From Sulfuricaulis limicola (GTDB lineage: Bacteria > Pseudomonadota > Gammaproteobacteria > Acidiferrobacterales > Sulfurifustaceae): 64,000 bases of DNA. The notes below the pieces were generated by a model, which did not search any database, was not told the DNA's origin, and saw nothing but the letters and a program-made list of their open reading frames with translations. Both the position numbers and the translations under genes were made by a program. Location: assembly GCF_002355735.1 (NCBI RefSeq), contig NZ_AP014879.1:310001-374000 (forward strand), given 5' to 3'. How positions within the stretch are numbered: position 1 is the stretch's first letter; every line of letters starts with the position of its first letter. Of the stretch, positions 58,496 to 64,000 are shown piece by piece.

Positions 58496-58750
58496 GTGAC
58501 GAAAGTGCTGATGTACAGCAGCCGCCTTTGCCCCTATTGCCGCATGGCGGAACGGTTGCTGGAAAAGAAAGGGGCGCAGACCGAGAAGGTGATGGTGGAC
58601 GAAAACCCGGCGCGCCGTGACGAGATGATCCGGCGCGCGGGCCGGACCAGCGTGCCGCAGATTTTCATCGGCGAGACGCATGTCGGCGGATACTCGGAAC
58701 TGGCGGAGCTGGAACGCGCCGGCCAGCTGGACGCGTTGTTGAAGTCGTGA
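58496..58750 (+). CDS. grxC: GrxC, glutaredoxin 3
   Basis: The 84-residue product has the CPYC dithiol active site (residues 12-15), the TSVPQIFIG cis-proline loop and the GGYSEL motif of glutaredoxins. GrxC reduces protein disulfides and mixed disulfides with glutathione. The GTG at 58496 (with GGAGAAG upstream) or the GTG at 58490 may be used; both overlap or abut the rhodanese stop. Confidence 0.93.
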   Translation: MTKVLMYSSRLCPYCRMAERLLEKKGAQTEKVMVDENPARRDEMIRRAGRTSVPQIFIGETHVGGYSELAELERAGQLDALLKS

Positions 58751-58790
58751 TTTTTTTGTCAGACATAACCAGATAATGAGTGAGGGAAAG

Positions 58791-59261
58791 ATGGCGGAGC
58801 CTGGTCAGCAATCGAACACCGTTTTCAGCGTAGAGAAAATATACATCAAGGACGTATCCTATGAGGCGCCGGGCGTCCCCCTGGTTTTTTCGCAGTCGCA
58901 GAATTCCGGCGCGGAAATCGGCGTGCAGCTCGGCCTGGAACACAGCGCGCTCGCGGCGGAGCAGGGCCTGTATGAAGTGGCGCTGACCATAACCGCCACC
59001 GCCAGGCGCGATAACAAGAATATTTTCCTCGTGGAAGTGAAACAGGCGGGCATTTTTCGCATCGATGGTGTCAGCCCCGAAACACTGCAGCGCGCCCTTG
59101 AAATCAGTTGCGCCTACGTGCTGTTGCCGTTTGCGCGCGAGGCCGTGAACAATTTCGTCGAGAAGGGCGGGTTTCCGCAACTGCTGATTACCCCGATCAA
59201 TTTCGAGGCGTTGTACGAGCAGAAGCATTCAGCCCCGGCGAGCCAGCCCAGCATCAATTGA
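58791..59261 (+). CDS. secB: SecB, protein-export chaperone
   Basis: SecB binds unfolded precursors and delivers them to SecA. The 156-residue product has VEKIYIKDVSYEAPGVP, the SecB signature, and CAYVLLPFAREAVNNFVEKGGFP near the end. The ATG at 58791 has GAGGG just upstream; an ATG at 58776 is also in frame. It fits the proteobacterial grxC-secB-gpsA order. Confidence 0.95.
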   Translation: MAEPGQQSNTVFSVEKIYIKDVSYEAPGVPLVFSQSQNSGAEIGVQLGLEHSALAAEQGLYEVALTITATARRDNKNIFLVEVKQAGIFRIDGVSPETLQRALEISCAYVLLPFAREAVNNFVEKGGFPQLLITPINFEALYEQKHSAPASQPSIN

Positions 59262-59274
59262 CAAAGCGCGAGAC

Positions 59275-59352
59275 ATGAATCGTGAATCGTGAGAAACACA
59301 ATGGCATTGCTCACGCCTTGCCGTTCACGGTTCACGACTTGCGGTTCACGCC
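59275..59352. repeat. intergenic hairpin repeat, CGTGAATCGTGA family
   Basis: The left arm (59275-59294) holds CGTGAAT units and the right arm (59309-59350) repeated TTCACG units that are partly complementary. The last TTCACG ends 2 nt before the gpsA ATG, so the usual Shine-Dalgarno place is occupied by the repeat. Confidence 0.8.
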
Positions 59353-60360
59353 ATGACCGGCGGCGCCAAATCCACCATCACCGTCCTCGGGGCCGGATCC
59401 TGGGGCACGGCACTGGCATTACTGCTCGCGCGCAATGGCCATACGGCGCTGCTCTGGGGCAATGATCCCGCCGCCCAGGCGCGACTGGAACGGGAACGCC
59501 AGAACCGGGCTTATCTTCCCGACGTCGCTTTCCCCGCCAATCTGCGAATCGCCGCATCACTGGCCGAGGCGGCCGGCGCCTCGTCGCGTTTCCTCATGGC
59601 CGTCCCGAGCCATGCGTTTCGTGCCACCCTCACGACCTTGCTGCCGCATGTAGCGCACGACACCGTGCTTGCCTGGGCCACCAAAGGGCTCGAGCCCGGG
59701 AGCGGAAAATTGCTTAGCCAGGTTGCCGGGGAGGTGCTCGCCGGCCGCTGCTCGCCGGCGGTGATATCGGGACCGACGTTCGCGCGCGAGGTGGCCCTCA
59801 ACATGCCGACGGCGCTGACGGTCGCCTCGGAGAGTGAAACCGTGGCAGAAGACGTGGCCTCCTGGCTGCGTAACGAGCGAATGCGTGTTTATACCAGCCG
59901 CGATGTCGCCGGCGTGCAGCTGGGCGGGGCCATCAAGAACGTCATGGCCATCGCCGCCGGCATCAGCGATGGTCTCGGCTTCGGGGCCAACGCGCGCGCC
60001 GCGCTCATCACGCGCGGGCTGGCCGAGCTCACGCGTCTCGGCGTGGCCATGGGCGGGCAGAAGGAAACCTTCATGGGACTCACCGGCGCGGGCGACCTGA
60101 TACTGACCTGCACCGACAACGCCTCGCGCAACCGCCGCGTAGGGCTCGCGCTCGGGCAGGGAAAAAAACTGCCCGACATTCTTTCCGCGCTGGGTCAGGA
60201 GGCCGAGGGCGTGGCCACGGCGCGCGAACTGTATCAGCTCGCGAAGCGATTGAATGTCGAGATGCCGATCACCGAGCAGGTATATCGCGTGCTGTACGAG
60301 AAGCTGCCGCCCCAGGCCGCGGTCGAGACGCTGCTCAGTCGCGAGCCGCGGCAGGAATAA
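59353..60360 (+). CDS. gpsA: GpsA, NAD(P)-dependent glycerol-3-phosphate dehydrogenase
   Basis: GpsA makes sn-glycerol 3-phosphate for phospholipid synthesis. The 335-residue product has the Rossmann GAGSWGTALA, ISGPTFAREVA, GGAIKNVMAIAAGISDGLG with the catalytic Lys, and GLTGAGDLILTCT. The ATG follows the hairpin repeat directly, with no clear ribosome binding site. Confidence 0.96.
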   Translation: MTGGAKSTITVLGAGSWGTALALLLARNGHTALLWGNDPAAQARLERERQNRAYLPDVAFPANLRIAASLAEAAGASSRFLMAVPSHAFRATLTTLLPHVAHDTVLAWATKGLEPGSGKLLSQVAGEVLAGRCSPAVISGPTFAREVALNMPTALTVASESETVAEDVASWLRNERMRVYTSRDVAGVQLGGAIKNVMAIAAGISDGLGFGANARAALITRGLAELTRLGVAMGGQKETFMGLTGAGDLILTCTDNASRNRRVGLALGQGKKLPDILSALGQEAEGVATARELYQLAKRLNVEMPITEQVYRVLYEKLPPQAAVETLLSREPRQE

Positions 60361-60383
60361 ACGTCGCCCAGCTTCAATAGTTC

Positions 60384-60452
60384 AGCCACAGAGATCACAG
60401 AGCACACAGAGGTAAAAAAGAGGCAGCATTAACTCTGTGCCCTCTGTGCCCA
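60384..60452. repeat. intergenic hairpin repeat, CACAGAG subfamily, asymmetric copy
   Basis: The left arm (60384-60411) has three CACAGAG units; the right arm (60433-60449) keeps only two complementary units, CTCTGTGCC and CTCTGTGCC. Compared with the perfect copy at 52656, one 9-nt unit is missing from the right arm. It lies between the convergent gpsA and trmL genes. Confidence 0.85.
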
Positions 60453-60481
60453 TTTTTTATTTTGTTATGGATTCCAGGTAA

Positions 60482-60946
60482 TTACTTCCCGCCGCTGAAT
60501 CCCCGCTGCCGCCAGGCTTCGTAAACTGCCACGGCCACGGCATTGGAAAGATTCAAGCTGCGATTGCCGGGCTGCAGCGGCAAGCGCAGCTTGTGTTCCT
60601 CCGGAAGCGAGTCCAGCAAGGCTTGGGGCAAGCCGCGTGTTTCGGGACCGAAAAGCAGGGCGTCGTTCTCCTTATATTCCATTTCCGTATAGAGCCGTGT
60701 GGCACGCGTGGTGAAAGCGAGCAGCCGCGGCGGTTTCACGCTTTCGAGAAAGCCTTCGAGGCTCGCATGTGTCATTACCTCCGCCCACTCGCGGTAATCC
60801 AGCCCGGCGCGTCGCAATTCCCTGTCCTCCAGCCGGAAGCCGAGCGGTTCGATCAGGTGCAGGCGCGCGCCGGTGTTGGCGCACAGGCGCATGATGTTGC
60901 CGGTGTTGGGCGGAATCTCGGGTTGGTAGAGCACGACGTGAAACAT
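60482..60946 (-). CDS. trmL: TrmL, tRNA (cytidine/uridine-34-2'-O)-methyltransferase
   Basis: TrmL methylates the wobble base of some leucine tRNAs. The 154-residue product is a minimal SPOUT enzyme with the N-terminus VVLYQPEIPPNTGNIMR, ALLFGPETRGLP and SLNLSNAVAVAVYEAWRQ, all TrmL signatures. It follows gpsA in E. coli (with cysE between), so the order supports the call. It is divergent from the O-antigen-ligase-like gene. Confidence 0.94.
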   Translation of the reverse strand: MFHVVLYQPEIPPNTGNIMRLCANTGARLHLIEPLGFRLEDRELRRAGLDYREWAEVMTHASLEGFLESVKPPRLLAFTTRATRLYTEMEYKENDALLFGPETRGLPQALLDSLPEEHKLRLPLQPGNRSLNLSNAVAVAVYEAWRQRGFSGGK

Positions 60947-61055
60947 GTCCGGGTTTCCTTGGCGCGGGTTTGAACTGGTGTTTCATGGCGGATTGTATAT
61001 AAGTAGAGAAGGAACCCGCAGCCCCGCAACCGTCCGTTCAGGGAGGAACTCAACG

Positions 61056-62975
61056 GTGGTCAGAAAAAATACAACCGGCCTGCCGGCGGTGCACGTCAGC
61101 TCGCTGTTGTTCATCTGTGCCTTGCTGCCGGCGCTCCTGTTCAAGGGCCCGCAGATCGAATTGTTCGCCATCACCCAGATCGTGCTGGTGCTGTGGCTGG
61201 GCTGGATATTCCTCAATTCCTACAAATCGGGTTTGCATATTCCCAGAACAACTCTGGCGTTGTGCCTGACATTGCTCTGGCTGTGGCTGGCTCTGTCGAT
61301 TGCATGGAGTCTCGCGCCCGGCATCAGTGTCATCAATTTCTGGTGGGTCGGCAGCCTGGTACTGGTGTTCTGGCTTTATACCTTGACACCCGACCGCGAC
61401 ACCTTGTGGTTGAACGCCGCCGCGATCCTGCTGGTGATCGCCCTGGTGCTGGCGTTGATGGGGATTTATCAGGTCCTGGTGCTGGAGCAGCACGCCCGCT
61501 CCGTTTTTGAAACGCGCAACACGCACGCGGCTTTCCTCAATCTTGTGGCGCTGCCGGCCGCAGCATACTTTCTGCAGACGATTGCAGATAAAACCCTGCC
61601 ACGCCACTATTCCGTCGTATTGGGGGCAGTTCTGTTTTTCCTGTTTCTGTCCATTTTCCTGACAGCCAGCCGGGGGGCGACCCTGAGTCTCGCCATCAGC
61701 ATGGGTCTGCTGGTGGTGCTGAGTCTGCGTTGTGTTCCCCGGCGGGCCCTGATCCTGTTGCTGGGGCTGTTGGCAGCGGCCTTTCTGGCCACGAAGTTGT
61801 CACATGGTGAATTGAGCGAGCGCCTGCCCCAGCTGGTGCAGGATTCACCGCGTCGCCTCATTTGGGAATCCTCCTGGAATTTGTTGCAGGCGTCGCCATG
61901 GCAGGGCATCGGGCTCGGACTTTTTTATCTGGCCTATCCGCCGTATCGCAACCCGGCGGACAGTTCCGGCGGGTTTTTCGCGCACAATGACTACCTGCAA
62001 ATCTGGATCGAAACCGGTCTGCCGGGCCTGGTGCTGCTGCTGACGGTGCTGGTCACGGCGACGACGCTGTTCGTGCGTGCCCTGCGCAGGACGGGGCTGC
62101 GCGATCGCACACACCTCGAAATGACGGGCCTTTTCTGCGGGTTGATGACAGTGGCCGGACACAGCGTCGTGGATTTCAATCTGTATATATTGTCCATCAT
62201 GATGATGTCGGGCCTGGCGATGGGCCGGTTTCACGAACTGGCCCTCGGCAAGCTGAAAGCGTCAACGCTGACGCTGCGCCCCTCCCGGTTTGTCGGCAGG
62301 CAAGCCTATCGTCCGATTGTCCTGCTGCTCGTATTGCTGCCCATTTTTTATTTCCTGGCGCTGGGCATGGCCAACTCCTATTACGACCGGGGGATGGCGC
62401 AGGCACGTGAAGGCAAATTGCAGGAGGCTGACGAGAGCCTGGCCACCGCGCACCAGCTCACACCCTCGGATGACCGCATCCTGATAGCGCACGCCGACCT
62501 GTACCGGCACGCCGTCGCCACGCTCCCGGCGGATGATCCCGGAAGGAAAACGCTGTATGAAGACGCGCTGCGGTTCCTGGATCAGGCGCAGCAGGCCAAC
62601 GCGCTGCGAGGACTGACCTTCGTCATTCGCGGGCGGCTCTATCAGCAGAATCCGGCATTTGCCGGCGAGAGCGGGCAGACGCTTGCCATCGAGTCCTTCC
62701 GGCGCGCACTGGCGCTGAATCCGCGGCTGTTCCAGGGGCGGATGGATTACGTTTCCCTGTTGCTGCAGGCCGGCAACAAGCAACAGGCGCTTGAGAGCCT
62801 GGATGAAGGTGTCAGGCATGATTATCCCGTCATGCCGGAGTTGATCCCCTTCTACTCCCTGACTGCGAAACTCAGGCGCGAGGCCGGCAGGGCGGAAGAA
62901 GCCGGGGCCCTGGAAGCCAGGATCAGGGAACTCGAAAAACAGACTGTCTCCGCGTATCAACTTCGCGGATATTAG
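61056..62975 (+). CDS. O-antigen ligase/polymerase-like membrane protein with TPR tail
   Basis: The 639-residue product has about eleven membrane segments in residues 1-435 and a periplasmic loop of the Wzy_C/WaaL type (HNDYLQIWIETGLPGLVLLL). Its C-terminal soluble part (about 440-639) has TPR-like repeats (AQAREGKLQEADESLATAHQLTPSD and RRALALNPRLFQGRMDYVSLLLQAGNK). Proteins of this type ligate O-antigen to lipid A or glycosylate pilins (PglL/PilO-like). A PilB/MshE gene follows, so pilin glycosylation is one possibility. The GTG at 61056 follows GGGAGGAA. Confidence 0.82.
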   Translation: MVRKNTTGLPAVHVSSLLFICALLPALLFKGPQIELFAITQIVLVLWLGWIFLNSYKSGLHIPRTTLALCLTLLWLWLALSIAWSLAPGISVINFWWVGSLVLVFWLYTLTPDRDTLWLNAAAILLVIALVLALMGIYQVLVLEQHARSVFETRNTHAAFLNLVALPAAAYFLQTIADKTLPRHYSVVLGAVLFFLFLSIFLTASRGATLSLAISMGLLVVLSLRCVPRRALILLLGLLAAAFLATKLSHGELSERLPQLVQDSPRRLIWESSWNLLQASPWQGIGLGLFYLAYPPYRNPADSSGGFFAHNDYLQIWIETGLPGLVLLLTVLVTATTLFVRALRRTGLRDRTHLEMTGLFCGLMTVAGHSVVDFNLYILSIMMMSGLAMGRFHELALGKLKASTLTLRPSRFVGRQAYRPIVLLLVLLPIFYFLALGMANSYYDRGMAQAREGKLQEADESLATAHQLTPSDDRILIAHADLYRHAVATLPADDPGRKTLYEDALRFLDQAQQANALRGLTFVIRGRLYQQNPAFAGESGQTLAIESFRRALALNPRLFQGRMDYVSLLLQAGNKQQALESLDEGVRHDYPVMPELIPFYSLTAKLRREAGRAEEAGALEARIRELEKQTVSAYQLRGY

Positions 62976-63201
62976 CCCTATCCCCCGCGACACCCTTGGT
63001 TCCTGAAAGCTGGCTCGGTAATTGCTAGTGATACAAGGGTATTCAGGCCCCTGCTTGAAATTTGGAGGGGGTCGAGCATTACCCTGGTCGATAACCGGGA
63101 GCGCCTGTTTTTTCGACTATAGTGGGGTTAAGTCAATATTTTCAGTGAATTAGGCCGCCGATTTCGTTTCCGGGACAAGCAGCGGCTGACGGGGAATCAC
63201 G

Positions 63202-64000
63202 ATGGCATCGATAACCGAGATGAAACCCAAAAAGATTCGCATCGGCGACCTGCTGATTGCGAACAAGGTTATTTCGCAGGAGCAGCTCAACACCGCGCTG
63301 GCGGACCAGAAGAAGAGCGGTCGCAAGCTCGGGCGCGTGCTGGTGGAAAACGGTTTTATTTCCGAAGACCAGCTGCTCACTTTCCTGTCGCAGCAACTCA
63401 ACATGCCTTATATCGACCTGCGGCGCTATCACTACAAGCCCGAGGTCGTGCGCCTGATTCCCGAGACGCATGCGCGCCGCTTCCGCGCCATTGCGCTGGA
63501 GGACAGCCGCGAAAGCCTGCTGGTGGGCATGGCCGATCCTACCGACATTTTCGCCTACGATGAGTTGTCGCGCGTGCTGCGCCGTCCGCTGCGTTTCGCC
63601 GTGGTCAAGGAATCCGAACTGCTCAAGACCATCGACCGCGTCTACCGGCGCACCGAAGAGATCAGTGACCTGGCGCAGGAACTGCAACAGGAGCTGACCG
63701 CCCAGGGCGGCGGCGTGGACCTGGCGGCGCTGGCCGAGACGGAAGGCTTGACCGATGCCCCGGTCGTCAAATTGCTGCAGAGCATGTTCGAGGACGCGGT
63801 GCAGGTGAATGCCTCGGACATCCATATCGAACCGGACGAGAAGGAATTGCGCATCCGTTTCCGCCTCGACGGCGTATTGCGGGTGCAGACCATTGCCGAC
63901 CGGCGCATCGCCAGCGCGCTGGTATCGCGGGTGAAGCTGATGGCGAATCTCGATATCTCGGAGAAGCGCCTGCCGCAGGACGGCCGCACCAACATACGTA
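63202..64000 (+). CDS. PilB/MshE-type secretion ATPase, 3' end outside window
   Basis: The frame from the ATG at 63202 runs off the window end. Residues 13-36 and 42-65 are two 24-residue MshEN motifs separated by five residues (RIGDLL...ADQ and KLGRVL...SQQ), the c-di-GMP-binding N-terminal module of MshE and some PilB/GspE proteins. The start of the ATPase core is visible (SDIHIEPDEKELRIRFRLDGVL; QDGRTN at the edge). It powers type IV pilus or type II secretion assembly. The 226-bp gap upstream has a TATAGT-like -10 near 63117-63122 and no other gene. Confidence 0.9.
   Translation, partial: MASITEMKPKKIRIGDLLIANKVISQEQLNTALADQKKSGRKLGRVLVENGFISEDQLLTFLSQQLNMPYIDLRRYHYKPEVVRLIPETHARRFRAIALEDSRESLLVGMADPTDIFAYDELSRVLRRPLRFAVVKESELLKTIDRVYRRTEEISDLAQELQQELTAQGGGVDLAALAETEGLTDAPVVKLLQSMFEDAVQVNASDIHIEPDEKELRIRFRLDGVLRVQTIADRRIASALVSRVKLMANLDISEKRLPQDGRTNIR

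Noticed and set aside
49324-60452. CACAGAG/CGCAGAG repeats as a possible CRISPR array.
   Set aside because: Units are only 7-9 nt, arms are inverted rather than separated by unique spacers, and no cas gene is present.

Overview
The window is GC-rich chromosomal DNA with dense, mostly vertically inherited housekeeping genes. Gene content and order point to a gammaproteobacterium. The ubiE-ubiJ-ubiB block, the gpmI-envC-ctpA block divergent from a rhodanese-grxC-secB-gpsA block (the E. coli yibN region), trmL, rsmE/rsmJ, pstSCAB-phoU and an Fe-S FNR with E. coli-like cysteine spacing all support this. PPi-dependent phosphofructokinase next to a proton-pumping pyrophosphatase, YeeE/YedE sulfur transporters, several small c-type cytochromes and an arsenic operon suggest an environmental, metabolically flexible (possibly sulfur-oxidising, facultatively anaerobic) lineage. 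The exact order is an inference. I saw no rRNA, tRNA, CRISPR array, prophage or transposase gene.

Layout. 0.1-7.2 kb: FNR-type anaerobic block with a membrane cytochrome c', a radical SAM protein, ubiU, ubiV, ubiT, ubiD and hemN. 7.3-10.6 kb: OmpA-like protein, mscL, fnr itself, bioB. 10.6-15.4 kb (minus): phosphodiesterase, hppA, a 70-aa protein, PPi-PFK and a 139-aa protein. 15.5-21.8 kb: adk with an unusual histone-H1-like tail, hemB, rlmJ, a PilZ protein and a PAS-GGDEF-EAL protein. 21.8-27.5 kb (minus): rsmE, rsmJ, a glycine-rich membrane protein, typA, hslO, thioredoxin. 27.6-34.1 kb (minus): pit, its PhoU-like partner, then pstSCAB-phoU. 34.3-35.4 kb: a split YeeE/YedE pair behind two FNR sites. 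35.6-43.5 kb (minus): twelve tightly packed genes from arsR to acr3. 43.6-48.0 kb: psiE, phoX, phoR, phoB. 48.2-51.7 kb: DUF971 protein, ubiE, ubiJ, ubiB. 51.7-57.5 kb: outer-membrane protein, then gpmI-envC-ctpA-DJ-1 (minus). 57.6-64 kb: ArsR-type regulator, rhodanese, grxC, secB, gpsA, trmL, an O-antigen-ligase/TPR protein and the start of a PilB/MshE ATPase.

Regulatory logic is visible in the DNA. Five perfect TTGAT-N4-ATCAA sites and one 9/10 site lie between genes, next to anaerobic ubiquinone, cytochrome, pyrophosphatase and sulfur-transport genes, and fnr is in the same window. PHO boxes precede pstS and phoX, with weaker candidates at phoB and psiE. A 36-bp palindrome precedes arsR.

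The most unusual structure is a set of at least eight intergenic hairpins. Their arms are built from short direct repeats of about 7-11 nt, with five unrelated unit sequences but one architecture. One copy carries a nested hairpin insert and another has lost a unit from one arm. Together with the twelve-gene arsR operon, which includes an ATP-grasp enzyme, OsmC, rhodanese and three redox proteins, these are the best candidates for something undescribed.
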